Counted from the first letter of the stretch, positions 36,521 through 47,924 are shown. The stretch: DNA of 64,000 nucleotides from Maylandia zebra (GCF_041146795.1 NC_135176.1:27785786-27849785); one strand, 5' to 3'. The notes: generated by a model from the letters alone, not told the origin. Made by a program: numbers and translations.

Positions 36521-36648
36521 AACTCTGACAACTTCAAGGGAAGCAACAGGCAATATTCTATAAAAATGCTACAGCATTAATGAAAATGTGGCAATACAAC
36601 TGTAGGACCCTAGATGCAGTCTGATTTCTTGTGCTTAAAATGTATACT

Positions 36649-36654
36649 TTTATT
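36649..36654 (-). other. slc35f2: Candidate SLC35F2 poly(A) signal
   Basis: Minus-strand AATAAA about 220 bases after the SLC35F2 stop codon, followed within 20-40 bases by a mixed T/G-containing stretch. It would give a short 3' UTR of about 250 bases. Confidence 0.4.
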
Positions 36655-36876
36655 CTGATAGTCTGGTGCAGACAGGAAGTTTGGCAAGAAGAGAGTGGAG
36701 CCACACGGTTTTTTGACCTCTCAATCTCTCTTCATCTATTTTGAACTGAGCACACACAGGTAGTCTCTGGCTTAGTGCATAAAAGCTCAACTTCTGTAAC
36801 AATATTGAAGTAAAAAGAGTAAAACTGGCCTTTATCCACTGACCTACAGTAGGGGAAAAAAGATGTCATTCTTCAG

Positions 36877-39800
36877 TCATGGTGTATCGTTGGCTGTGAG
36901 TGTCTCGGTTCTCTGAGTGTCATTGTCTGCAGACAGCAGCAGCTGGTCTGAGGAGCTTTGAGCCTCGGGGTCATCAGATGCTTCAGTAGGCTCTTCGGGT
37001 AAAACTGAGTATGTTGGGACAGCGTTGAACATGATAAAACCCACGGTGATGACGACAAATGAGACGATGTACAGGGCTGAAAACTGAGACACACAACAGG
37101 GACACAGATTAACGCTAGAGGATTTTGTTCATGTGTGAGGCCTTTTTTGCTTATACCTCCACTGTCATTAATCAAATGGAGTTGTTGTGGGCAGTGTAGT
37201 ATTTCAGGTGTACGTCCTCTCCTGTTGTAATCCACCTGCTACAGTTAAACAACTATGATCTACCTTGTGTACTTTGTGGTTGGGTTTTGACTTCAGACCG
37301 TTTCTGCATTGTTCTGAACTAAAAACAGTTCTAGGAGGTCAAAACTTTCCAAAAGAAAAAAACCCATTTAAAAACCAAGCAACAGTAACAAGAACACAAA
37401 ATTCTTCTTCTGTCAAATCCTAGCCAACCTTCACATATCCATTAACCCTCCCCGGGTTGACTGGCAGCCTATTGTCATGTGAAAAAGTCAATTTTTGCTG
37501 TTTATTGGTTTTTATGCAAGTTGAAATGCCTTCTTTTTTGCAAGTCTTGTCAAGTCAACTTTAGAATAAATCTTACAGAAAATCTTCATCAGCTGATCAC
37601 ACTTCTACTACCCTGTGTAACGTATCGAATCCTTAAGGAGCTATGGGGATGACAGGGTTTGCTGATGCATAATGGATGATACAGGGATCTTGACCATCCT
37701 CTGCATCATTTACTGGGCATGCTGCTTGAACATTTTCTCTAACGTCAGCCTTAGACTTACTGCCACAAGGTCAGATACAGGAAATCATTACCCCCTTATT
37801 TAAATGCACTCCTAGCATTTATTTTACTGAACAATATACCTATTTGATTTTCTAAATATTTCTCACTGGTCATGTGCCTGTCATCTTGTTTTTCATGCTC
37901 TAGTAGGAACCAACTGGTTCAGCACAAAATAAATATTTTAACTAACCAAATAAATCATTTGCATTTCCTGCTGCTGCGAGACAAGGCAGAGCTATCGCTC
38001 ATTTCTCTCATTAAGGACTGACATGCATACATACAGACATCACAAACTCACCTTGTACATGAAGAGAAAGAGGCCACAGAAGAGGCTGAAGAGGTCAGCA
38101 GTGAGCAGAGAGAGGTTCACTGCTGTGGCGCTCGTCATCTTCACCACTACAGGCATGAAGCTGTATAAAGCGTACATGCACAAGGTGTAGACTACAAACA
38201 GCATGGCTGCAGAACACAATAAACAGATTTGAGTGAGAGGCAGTGGAGTGATATTAAAATCAGAGACGCTTCTATAAATGTGATTATGTTGCAGTTTAAT
38301 ATGACAGTACAGAAAGTGAACTCACAGATGTGAACGTCCCACTTGATTTCTCCTACTGCACGTGTTTCCAGCACAACTCTGCAACAATAAGCAACAAGTT
38401 AAAATGATGAGGGAACATCATTAATAAAGGGTATTGCATCACAATTAGGTACCATTAGGTATTACATGATTAAAAAATTATTTGTTTGCATTTGAACTCA
38501 TTATACATGAGTAAAGGTTGAGCAACCAAAACTGGCTCCTGAAGGTCCTTATATGTAAGATATCATATCATCATGTTGCCTAGCAACCACTTACCAGCGG
38601 CCTAAAATGACCTGTTTGTAGCTTCATGTATTAAGAAGAGGATGATTTTGATTTCTGTTTAACTTTCAAAACACTTAATATATATCCACAAAATCTTCAG
38701 TATGTGTAGTATATTGTGACATCATTGTGTTACCTAGCAACCACCTATCGACTGACTAAAACCACCAAAAACCCACATTTTTCCTGTTTCTTTGTTTGTT
38801 TTATTAATTTGTTTTATTCACGTTAACACTGGTGCTAGCCTTGGTCATCCTCAAATCCTCCATATTCATACATATACCCACAACCTAAATTTAAATAAAG
38901 CTCAACAAGCAAGGTCTTCTCACACAGATATCACTGAAATTCATAGAAAGTATAAGAAAAAAAGATGCTAAAATCACAATCATAATCTCAAAATTTTCCA
39001 TTTTCCAACTATTCTTGTTAACATCTTCTATAGTGTCTATCATGGTCTCATCTATGTGTTTTTGCTCTCGCCTTCTTATTGTTCTGAAACCAGATTAAAA
39101 TTTTAAAACACAAGTTGCTAGCAAATAAGCAAACTGTGGGTAATTCTCATTTCTGACTCTTGGAATGACTTAAATTCATAAAATGGATTTAATGTTTTAA
39201 ATGAGCGACCCAGTCCAAAAATAATCAAAGTGTTTGTGAAGGTCAGGTCCTTTGCTTGTCTAAGATCTGAGGAAAGACCCAAAGGATTTTGAAACACAGC
39301 TATCGCCCCCTGCTGGCTGTTAAAAGGAATTCAGGTTTAAGACACATCTGGTTCATCTATTAAACAATGTGGGCTGGCAGAGAGCTGTGATGTATATTAT
39401 CTGATGGCAAAAAAGTGACATTATTCACATTATATTAATGATATTAGCACATTAATAGTGGCTCAACAATAGTCATTACTCTGTAACAACAGTACAGAAC
39501 AATACTACCTGCTGTGTCAGTGGTGCAGAAAAACACAATATCTTACAGTTGTACACCGCTGATGAGAGTCCCAAACAGGCCCATCATGCCCAGGAATTCA
39601 ACTCTGCTCAAGTTCTTCACTGTGTGCTCCTGGCACATGTTGGATATGGCGTAGAGGACGGCACTGAGCAGGACCAACCCATCGCCCAACAGTACATCAC
39701 TGGCTGCACAGAGAGAAAGAGACAGTTAGTATAAGACACAGGCACAATTCCAATTTAATTCAGTTCAATTCATACCAACATCTGCCTCTCAGACACTGAG

Positions 39801-42639
39801 GAATTATTTAATATGAACCTACACTGACTGCGTTACGAATCTTTTACAGTGATAAATGTATTTTTGCCTGTTTGTTTGTTTTTAGTCAGATGAGGATACT
39901 GGCTGTCTGAATGCCTTCATGCATCAAGAGGATAAACAAAAAAGTCTGACATTAACTTTGACTGAGGAAAATGTTCTTACTGGATCCCTGGTCTCTTCCA
40001 GCCAGAATGTCAGCTCCTACCATGGCCCCCACCCCCAACAAACACACTGCTACAGCTACAAAGTGGATCACCCGATATCGAGTCTTCAGGAAAAACCAAG
40101 AAAGTAACATCAGCACCGGGATCACAAAGCAGTCCAGCAGCTGAAACACACACAGTGACAAACAGGCGTTAACATGAGGGCAAAAGACATGTTGCACTTC
40201 ATGCAAGCCAGCTTGTTCCTCACAAACAGACCTCTTTAGTATAACCTCCTACCATGTGAAGTCAGCCAAACTTGACTAAAAAATAGTCAAGTTCAGCTGT
40301 AAACCCAGAGTGTTTTTTACACCAAGATGGGAGAATTTTACTGAGAAAGTGAGAAACACCATACGTTCACATAGTAGCACCTGTTTTATGTCCCTCTTTG
40401 AGTCTATAGAGTATCATTACATACAAAATAAACATTGCACTTATTTCAACAAGACTTCAAACTAGCAGCTAAGACAATAAGCTCATCAGGAGAGCAGCAT
40501 CAGGCTCGCCCCCTGCTGCCCAGTGAAGTCTTTTGGTTAACCAAACTATACATGTGTTCAAAGCAAAGTCAGGAGAAGAGTCTTTACTGACAACACTCTT
40601 TTGTTACCTGTATACTTGTCAGCGTGGTAAACTGGTACGCCTTCACTACTGTGTAGTTCGCCTCAACGTCTGCTATAGCCATCCCCAAATACTTCCACCA
40701 GTTGGTTTTTAAAATCTGTAGGATGTTCCTGTCACCTGAAGAAACACATCAGACTGAATTCAAATGGTCCATAAGACCCTTTAAACATCTAAACACTGCT
40801 TTACACATACATTTGGTGATCTGAACAAACTGTGAATCATTAACTCCTTTGTGCTATTTTCTGCTCCTTTGATCTTATTTTACTCACTGTTCAAAGGATA
40901 TTATAAACAAAGGGAATTAAATTAAGCTTCCTTTTAGAGGAGTTGATGCTGTGCTGTGTTATAACCTGGATAATGTTCATTTATTTGCATTCAAATAGTG
41001 GTTACGTGATACGATTATGACGTCAACGTGATTCTGCTCCATTGCTAAATATTTTGTATCCATTTGTAATTAATTAATGTGTATATGTAAACAGTTTATG
41101 TTTACGATAAAAGATGGATTTTCAGAATAAGAGCTCTAGTACTAATATTTGTTTCTGTCCGCTAATATGCTTATAGTGAGCAACATGAGGACAATTAATC
41201 ATCACATAACACTGCAGCTTCTGTGAACTCTGCACAGAATTTTAGTTTATTGCCTATTGTCCTTTTACCTTGTTTTGTGCTATATTACAAGGATGGAAGC
41301 TCGGATGACACAAGTCTTAAATAATGAGGCGATCTCTGTGAGCCAGACGCTCAGACTTAACCTTGTTTTTTCTGCTCTTTATGAGATCAGTGAGAGCAGA
41401 TAATATGATACTATAGATTTTCAGGCACAGAAGTCACAATCATCTGTGGTTCAAACCTTCTGCTTGCGATAGGCAGACAATCAGAAGAAAGTTGTGTTGA
41501 AGGGGGAGGAGCTTAAACAGCTTGTTTCAGACAGAGGATGATCTAAGAGGCGGCACCAAGTACCTTATAAAATCCTTTTGGCTGCTCCCTTTAGGGGTCA
41601 TCACAGTGGATCATCTGCCTCCATCTCATCCTATCCTAAACGCCTCCTCTGTCACATCAACCCTCTGTACGCAAAAAGGAGGAGGACATGAGGGGCTGAT
41701 GTGACAGAGAAGGATTATTTTTTAACAGTGAATCAGGCAAAGCTACTCCAAAAATAAAAGCATGGAGCTGGAAATGAGGTTAATACTGTACATCTCCTTT
41801 AAAGTTCACTCTTGTGGTCTCACCACTATTCCTTTTCCCGCTAAATCAGCTTACTTTACCATAAATTTGCAGGTTCATCAGTATGATTGATGCTACAGAG
41901 AAACATTTACTTATTGTGACTCACTGAGAGCAGCCAGAATGTCAAATATCCTGAGAGCATGACAGTCTGACCTGTGCGGGTGCTGAGGTGTGTTGTGTAG
42001 GTGAACAGCAGGAGGGCGTAGTTGAGGAAGCTCTGCAGCATGGGTGTCTCCACTTTGGCATGAGTCAGGTACTCACAGCTGACTGCTGTCCCACATATCA
42101 GCAGTGACAGGACCTGACCCATGAGTATAGTCTTCAGCAGACTCCTGGTAAGTGAAGAACACGAATCATGCATCAAAAGAAAAACACTGTCGTGAATGTC
42201 ATGATGATATTCCAACTTGCAATTTGCTTAGGGACATCTAACCGAATATTGGTAGGGGTGGATGCATATATTTGTATATTCAGCTGTATGTGCACTCTTG
42301 ACACTGTGTGGTTTAGAGAAAATCCCAAATAAATAAACACTTGTGCACCTGATTTTTTGTTTTTACAGTCATTAAATATGTATGCTGTTCAACCATTCAA
42401 CTCATTCAACCATTCGACTCTTGAAAAATTGTGGATGTAAGTTCTCTAGTTCTTTTACAACCCTGGTGATTCCACGCCTGTTACATTCACTGATACAACA
42501 TACATTACAGTAGCTAAAAACGAGATTTACACATCTAGATTTGTGCTCACCACGTGAAAACATCTCTCAGGTTGTATCTGTGCAAACCACAGCCAATCTT
42601 CATTTTCCCACACAATCTCTCCTCCACGGGCCCCTCCAT
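36877..42639 (-). CDS. slc35f2: Solute carrier family 35 member F2 (complete, 8 coding exons, 373 aa)
   Basis: Exons in transcript order: 42639-42551, 42144-41972, 40735-40608, 40140-39981, 39703-39547, 38378-38326, 38206-38052, 37083-36877. All introns are GT-AG, phases join, and the total of 1122 bases matches the 374-aa human protein. About ten hydrophobic segments of the drug/metabolite-transporter fold are visible, e.g. [49 protein letters not shown] and [38 protein letters not shown] (exon 3) is the conserved family signature. The C-terminal tail is acidic, polar and poorly conserved. The start chosen has a strong context (GAG ATG G); a second in-frame ATG lies 12 codons on. Human SLC35F2 imports the drug YM155, and queuosine/queuine uptake has been reported. 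The frame stays open upstream of the ATG, so a longer N-terminus is possible. Confidence 0.96.
38575..38588. promoter_or_regulatory. RFX X-box-like motif in SLC35F2 intron 5
   Basis: GTTGCCTAGCAACC is a near-perfect inverted X-box half-site pair as bound by RFX factors. A one-mismatch copy, GTTACCTAGCAACC, is at 38729-38742. The shared flank (TCAT before, AC after) suggests both belong to a repeat rather than to selected regulatory sites. Confidence 0.35.
39304..39318 (-). promoter_or_regulatory. CTCF-like motif (minus orientation)
   Basis: The minus strand reads CCAGCAGGGGGCGAT, matching the CTCF core, in SLC35F2 intron 5. A second minus-strand match (GCAGCAGGGGGCGAG) is at 40506-40519, in intron 3. 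Occupancy is unknown. Confidence 0.35.
41440..41810 (+). repeat. Unclassified dispersed repeat, copy C of three, split by an insertion
   Basis: It shares GACAATCAGAAGAAAGTTG, GGGGGAGGAGCTTAAACAG, CTTGTTTCAGACAGAGGATG and GCAAAGCTACTCCAAAAAT with copies A and B. Its middle (about 41568-41703) is replaced by an RTE-type LINE fragment. It lies in SLC35F2 intron 2. Confidence 0.6.
41568..41703 (-). mobile_element. RTE-type LINE fragment nested in a repeat
   Basis: The plus strand reads TTTTGGCTGCTCCCTTTAGG and GGTCATCACAGTGGATCATC. On the minus strand this decodes, with stops, as [13 protein letters not shown] and [10 protein letters not shown], recalling the C-terminal GVTEEDA...WRRMI..GDP block of fish RTE-like ORF2 proteins. 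About 135 bases survive. Confidence 0.55.
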
Positions 42640-42835
42640 CTCTCTAAGAGCTAAACATAAAGACATAAAGACATGGACACCGAGCAAGATTAAAAGCTGG
42701 AAGAAAAATAATTGGGAATTAGTGTCTTTCGCTTTCAGTATCTTCATCAGACTGCCCAAGCAGAGCATGACACCCAATCTCCAAAGGACTGAGGTTAATG
42801 TACAAACACATTGCATGAAGTGATTAAAACCGGTT

Positions 42836-42854
42836 ATATATATATATATATATA
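42836..42854. repeat. (TA)n tract
   Basis: About nine TA units just upstream (minus strand) of the SLC35F2 start exon. Confidence 0.9.
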
Positions 42855-43254
42855 TTTCGTTACGAGCTTTGTGTACACTGGAGGCGTCGACGCTGATAGG
42901 TTTACTATTACATGCTTTAGTTAGAAAATAAATATCCCGAATTGTAGTGTAGCTCGTAATGATTCGTAATACGTACTTAGTTACGTTAAAGCAGGTATAA
43001 ATAATTAGTAGCAAGTACAGAAATATTAAACTTAAACTTTTCAAATGGAGTTTGGTGAACCTTGCGTCATTTATTACACTCCATTAGCTAAACAGCTAAC
43101 AAAACAGCGAATTAATCCATGAATGTAAATGAATATGAATAAAACATACATTTTGACGTTCAATTATGTGGTGACATCCTCCAGCTGTGATGATTTCATG
43201 TTTATTCAGGAAGAAAAAAATCTTCGTCCACGAGGAAACACCTCTCAACCAGGA

Positions 43255-43320
43255 TGAACAGGACTAACCTCGTGTTCGCGTAGGACCGCCCCTTACGCTC
43301 TGATTGGTTGCAACGAATTC
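43255..43320 (-). promoter_or_regulatory. slc35f2: Candidate SLC35F2 core promoter
   Basis: On the minus strand a CCAAT box (43307-43303, CCAATCAGAGC) is followed by a GC box (GGGGCGG, 43292-43286) and CpG-containing sequence, about 620 bases before the start codon. A GAGGTTAGT donor-like site near 43270 could end a short untranslated exon. This is inference from motif order only. Confidence 0.45.
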
Positions 43321-43825
43321 TAGGTGACGTGTGCACAGTGCAGTCAAACTTATTAAGCTGATAAAGAGGATAATTACAGTTAGTTTAGTCAGAAAAAAAT
43401 AACACAAAACGTATTTTATTAGGGATGAATTATTGTTATTAGTATATTTGTACAAATTGCTCATTGATGCTTTGGCAGTGTTGTTTACGGAAACTTTCAT
43501 GCTTATAAAGTCCTACTTGCTGATCGCGTACTTGTGGCATGCGGTGTGGAGATCTGCCTTTCTGATTTTTCTGATGGGCTAGCACTGCATCTCTATGCCT
43601 TGTTCCCGAGTTCCACATAATGTTCCATATTTTTTGCAGAAGTCAGCATGTGAGTCTAACAACACACACTTTATGTTTTTAAAAAGTTGCTGATCCGAAA
43701 AAACCAAAGAGGAAATAACCAGACAGACGAGCAGACAAAAGTAGGCTACTAGCAGAGGCTAGAAACAGAGATTATATTTCTTCCGTATTAGCCTCTCTTC
43801 ATTTGCTTCCTCTTAAAACCCTTTT

Positions 43826-44200
43826 AAGATAAGATAAGATAAGATAACCTTTATTACAGGTTCCCACACGTGTGGGAAATTTGTTTTGTTACAGCAGTGG
43901 ACAGTGCAAAGTTGCATAGAAAAATTAGAGAAAAAACACTGGAATAATATATCTATGAGATACTGTACACAATAGAATAGAATAAAATAAAATACAATAT
44001 ACAATGGAATAAAATAGAATACAAATGCTATATACAATTGAGTATAATACAACAATGCGAGAAAAAAGTATTGCACTTAATGTTATTGCTATTACACATG
44101 TGTGGATGTGTGTGTTTGATCAGTTGAAGTCTTTGTTGTGAGTCCGACAGCAGTAGGGAGGAAAGACCTGCGAAATCTCTCCAATCCTTCTCCTCACATA
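43826..44200 (-). mobile_element. Rex1/L2-like LINE 3' end
   Basis: On the minus strand it ends CTGTAATAAAGGTTATC then TTATC pentamers, preceded by GCACTGTCCACTGCTGTAAC and AAATTTCCCACACGTGTGGG, the 3' UTR pattern of fish Rex1/CR1-like LINEs. Only UTR and a trace of the ORF2 C-terminus remain. Confidence 0.65.
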
Positions 44201-44249
44201 AAAGCCCCGAATTGGTCCATATACCCTAAAGTATATATAGTACTTTAGT

Positions 44250-44420
44250 ATAGTATCATTTTATCCCAATAGAGCACTTTACTCTCAGCCTGAAGGCTTA
44301 CTTGTGGTTCCTAGCATTTGTAAAAGTAGAATGGGAGGCAGAGTCTTCAGCTGTCAGGCTCCTCTGGTGTGGAAGGAGATCCTAATTTGGATTCTGGAGA
44401 CAGACACTCTTCCCATGGCT
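44250..44420 (+). mobile_element. L2-like LINE ORF2 C-terminal fragment
   Basis: Plus-strand frames give RALYSQPEGLLVVPS and CKSRMGGRVFSCQAPLVW, matching the C-terminal SKMRIGGRAFSYQAPLLWN block of fish L2 ORF2. It is opposite in orientation to the LINE fragments on either side. Confidence 0.65.
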
Positions 44421-44578
44421 TCCTATGTCCCCTGGCCATTCCGCTGCTGCGTGGCATTATCCCTCATCCTGAAAGACTTGGGGTATTGTTATCAGAAGAA
44501 AAGTCTGTGAATGCAAGACATGTTTAACTAGACCATTGACAAGTAGCAAGGTCCTGCAAGATATGTCTTCTGGCAAGA

Positions 44579-44628
44579 CAGGAAAGGAAAGGAAAGCAAA
44601 GGAAGGGAAAGGAAAGGAGAGGAAGGGA
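44579..44628. repeat. Imperfect (GGAAA)n tract
   Basis: Ten or so pentamers with substitutions, purine-only on the plus strand. Confidence 0.85.
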
Positions 44629-44679
44629 GCTCTTCTACTCCACTGTCACCAAATGCTGCTGAAAAGTTCAAGTTCAGGT

Positions 44680-44821
44680 TTCAGGTTTTATTGTTATGTC
44701 CAGATAAACAGTGTAGCTACATTTACCCATAATGAAATACTTTGGCTCGTGCTCCTCAGTTTTGCATGACCATATAGAAAGTGTGCAGTTATATTAAGAA
44801 GAAAATAACATGAAAATAGCA

Positions 44822-44861
<40 letters not shown>

Positions 44862-45480
44862 AAGAGAGAAAAAGTATTAATATTTAGAGTATTTAAGACA
44901 AGTTGGTATTTAAAGTTTGTGCAAAAGTATTTACCGGTTGTGCAAAAACTTGTGCAATGAGCATTTAAGTGGCATTTTTTGAAGTGACAGTGTGTAGAGC
45001 CCTGTAATTGTAGTGAGTGTGTAATGGTGTGTAAAGAGTGTCAGCAGTTCAAAAGCCTGATGGCTTGTGGGTAAAAACTGTTTCTGTGTCTGCTAGTGCA
45101 GGTCTGGATGCTCCTGAACTGCCTGCCAGACGGCAGAAGTGTGAAAAGTCTGTGGCTGGGATCAGAGAGGATCCGCTGTGTCTTCCTCATGCAGCACTGT
45201 CTATAGAGATCCTGCATGGCTGGCAGTTCAGTCCTGGTGATGCGCTGTGCTAATCTCACCACCCTCTGCAGAGCTTTGCTGTACAGGGCATTACAGTTGC
45301 CATACCAGGTGGTGATGCAGCCAGTCAGAATAATTTCAATGGTAATGGTTTCGATAGAAGTTTGTTAGTATTCTGGAGTTCATCTGAATCTTCTCAGGCG
45401 CCGCAGGAAGAAGAGCTGCTGTCTTGCTGCTTTTGTGATCACAGCAACATTGTGTGACCAACTCAGATCCAAATCAAGGG
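44680..45480 (-). mobile_element. LINE 3' fragment (related to the neighbouring LINE)
   Basis: Minus-strand translation gives the ORF2 C-terminus: VRLAQRITRTELPAMQDLY (45262-45200) and LFTLLPSGRQFRSIQ with YPQAIRLLN just before the stop (about 45040). The neighbouring LINE has LFHLLPSGRRYRSIQ and YPQAVRLLN at the matching place, so the two are relatives. A 3' UTR with an (AAT)n tract (44823-44860) follows and ends GGACATAACAATAAAACCTG. Confidence 0.8.
44823..44860. repeat. (AAT)n microsatellite
   Basis: About 12 trinucleotide units inside a LINE 3' UTR. Confidence 0.95.
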
Positions 45481-45514
45481 ATTGATTTTAGGGTTCTCAC
45501 TTTGTAGTATTTAG

Positions 45515-47530
45515 TATTTATTTATTTATTGTCATTGTCAAGAACAATGAAATTGCGTTTGGGGCTTCCATACAACCCAAAAAAAAAGAAGAAAATAATA
45601 AATACCCCTTAAATCCCAAGTGTACATATTTAACCCAGTGTGACTCCAATGCAATAAGACAATCCTTAGCAATAATGTTCGTAGAAATTCAGACAAAGAC
45701 CTGAGAAACATGACAAAATACAACAATGCAACCCATTCAATATTATTGTACTGTGAGATATGATATCAGATATGATAGTTATCTATTTAAGAAAGAGGGG
45801 GGGGGGGGGGGGGCAGGAGGGGGAAGAGAATAAAGATATGATGCACCAATGCAGACCAGTTCATTGCTATTAAGAAGTTGGATATGGTTATTGTCCGTGA
45901 GAGGGGGGCAGAGAGTTCAGGAGCCTCACAGCCTGTGGATACAGGCTGTTGGCCAGTCTGGATGTTCTGGCCTGTATAGACCTGTACCTTCTCCCTGAGG
46001 GCAGCAGATGGAAAAGGTGGCGCGCAGGGTGATGTTGGTCCCGCAGGATACTGTGCACCCTCCTCAGACAGCGAGTGGGGAAGATATTACTGATCTCTGG
46101 CAGACTTGTTCCAATAATTCTGCCAGCTTCCTTCACCACCCGCTGGAGTGCTTGCTGATCGGCCTTGGTGCAGCTGGGGAACCACACTAGAAATCCATAC
46201 GTCAGAACGCTGCTGATGGCACAGTTGTAGAAGTTCAACATCAGAGATCTGGGAATGTGTGCGCTCCGCAGTCTCCTCAGGTAGTAGAGGCGCTGTTGGG
46301 CCTTCCGTACAACTGAGGTGATATGGTTGCCCCAGGACAGGTCCTCGGTCACAGTTACCCCCAAGAATTTAAAACTGCTCACCCTCTCCACCGCCTCACT
46401 GCCAATGAAGAGAGGCAGATGGTTGTTATGACCCCTCTTCCGGAAATCTACAATGATCTCCTTGGTCTTTTTGGTGTTTAAGACCAAGTTATTGTCGTGG
46501 CACCATGACTCTAGTTGTTGCACCTCTGTCCTATAGTTTGTCTCATCATTGTTGGATATAAGTCCGAGCACTGTAGTGTCATCTGCAAACTTAACAATGA
46601 GATTGGACGCGCAGGAGGAAATACAGTCATGGGTGAAGAGAGTGTATAGCAGAGGGCTCAGAACACACCCCTGAGGGGCACCGGTGTTGACCACAAGGGT
46701 GGAAGAGGTGTTCTTACCCACTCTGACACTCTGTCTACGGTTAGTGAGGAAGTCCACAATCCAGTTGCACAGAGAGGAGTTAAGTCCCAGTTGGTGGAGT
46801 TTGGGACGTAGTTTGTATGGCCGGATGGTATTAAAAGCCGAGCTGTAGTCTACAAAGAGGAGCCGTGCATAGGTATTCCTGTGTTCCAAGTGCTTCAGTA
46901 ATGTGTGCAGCACTGTGGCGATCGCATCCTCGGTTGACCGGTTCTCCCTGTATGCAAACTGGTGCGAGTCCAGGGATGGTGGAAAAGCAGCTCTGATGTG
47001 TTTAATGACCAGTCTCTCCAGGCATTTGGCGGGAATGGGGGTGAGTGCCACAGGTCTGAAATCGTTCAGACATGTGACATTTGACTGTTTTGGGATGGGA
47101 ACGATGGTTGCTGCTTTGAAACAGGATGGTACCAGTGAACAGGACAACGAGGTGTTATATATAGAGGTGAAGACGTCCGCCAGGTCCGCAGCACAGTCTT
47201 TTAGCACCCGGCCCAGCACTCCATCCGGCCCGGCCGCCTTCCTGGTGTTAATGCTCCGGAACACACGCCTCAGCTCATGAGTGCTCAGGACCGGAGCAGG
47301 GTCGGTTGAGGGGAGAGGGGACAGGACAGGGTCGGTGTTCTCCCTGTCAAAACGGGCATAAAAGAGATTTAGATCCTCAGCCAGAGTAGAACTGTCGGCT
47401 GAGGGTGATGGTGTTCTTCTTTTGTAGTCCGTGATAGCCCTGATGCCCTCCCAGACCTGCCTTGGGTTTGTGTTGTTCTCAAACCTGGCCTCGATACGCC
47501 TCCTGTGCTGCTGCTTGTAATATAAAGTAA
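45515..47530 (-). mobile_element. 5'-truncated Rex1/CR1-like LINE
   Basis: A non-LTR retrotransposon on the minus strand between SLC35F2 and CUL5. It covers the ORF2 linker, RT and C-terminus, and a 3' UTR ending GACAATGACAATAAATAAAT. The endonuclease region is absent. The 5' edge lies near 47520-47550, where RT-linked coding resemblance stops. Its 3' UTR contains a run of 17 G (45797-45813). Confidence 0.87.
45797..45813. repeat. Poly-G tract (17 G)
   Basis: Uninterrupted run of G in the 3' UTR of the LINE, flanked by other G-rich sequence. Confidence 0.9.
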
Positions 47531-47549
47531 CTCCAGGCAGTTGTTGCAA
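45888..47549 (-). CDS. LINE reverse transcriptase ORF (truncated, 553 codons)
   Basis: An open frame with the RT core intact: TRKAAGPDGV (about 104-113), CLNDFRPVALTP, LLFVDYSSAFNTIRP with the first catalytic aspartate, NTGAPQGCVLSPLLYTLF, and KFADDTTVLG (about 320-329) with FADD. It ends with LFHLLPSGRRYRSIQARTSR. The first 10 or so codons (MQQLPGVTLYY) are probably flanking or degenerate sequence, and there is no endonuclease. It differs clearly from the RT at 24366-26201, so two LINE lineages of the same superfamily are present. It is not a host gene. Confidence 0.87.
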   Translation of the reverse strand: MQQLPGVTLYYKQQHRRRIEARFENNTNPRQVWEGIRAITDYKRRTPSPSADSSTLAEDLNLFYARFDRENTDPVLSPLPSTDPAPVLSTHELRRVFRSINTRKAAGPDGVLGRVLKDCAADLADVFTSIYNTSLSCSLVPSCFKAATIVPIPKQSNVTCLNDFRPVALTPIPAKCLERLVIKHIRAAFPPSLDSHQFAYRENRSTEDAIATVLHTLLKHLEHRNTYARLLFVDYSSAFNTIRPYKLRPKLHQLGLNSSLCNWIVDFLTNRRQSVRVGKNTSSTLVVNTGAPQGCVLSPLLYTLFTHDCISSCASNLIVKFADDTTVLGLISNNDETNYRTEVQQLESWCHDNNLVLNTKKTKEIIVDFRKRGHNNHLPLFIGSEAVERVSSFKFLGVTVTEDLSWGNHITSVVRKAQQRLYYLRRLRSAHIPRSLMLNFYNCAISSVLTYGFLVWFPSCTKADQQALQRVVKEAGRIIGTSLPEISNIFPTRCLRRVHSILRDQHHPARHLFHLLPSGRRYRSIQARTSRLANSLYPQAVRLLNSLPPSHGQ

Positions 47550-47924
47550 ATTGGAATTTTGGAATTGAAATACATTTGAGGTGAACAGAAATACACTAAC
47601 CCAAAAGTTTCTACCTCCAGTATATGCAGCAATGTGTTTATTAGAGTGGTGAACATTTCGCCTGTGATTCTTCCTGTTTTCTCATTATTTTCCCGCTTCA
47701 TTTGTAGGCTATAATTAATATAAAACATTTGTAGACAACACAGAAGTTTGTATAAAAAGTAATGTTTTATCGCTATTAGCGGGTTTGTTTATTCATGAGG
47801 TATGCAGCAAATGTTTAATTGGTCATATTTCCTATATGGTCACCAGAGTGGAGAAAGTATTATACAGTAACAGTATAATGTGTCTAAGTACAGGATAGGA
47901 AATGTCCCCAGCACTTCACTTTAT

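Noticed and set aside
44304..44510. 68-codon plus-strand frame as a host gene
   Set aside because: Its start matches the C-terminus of L2 ORF2, so it is a LINE fragment.
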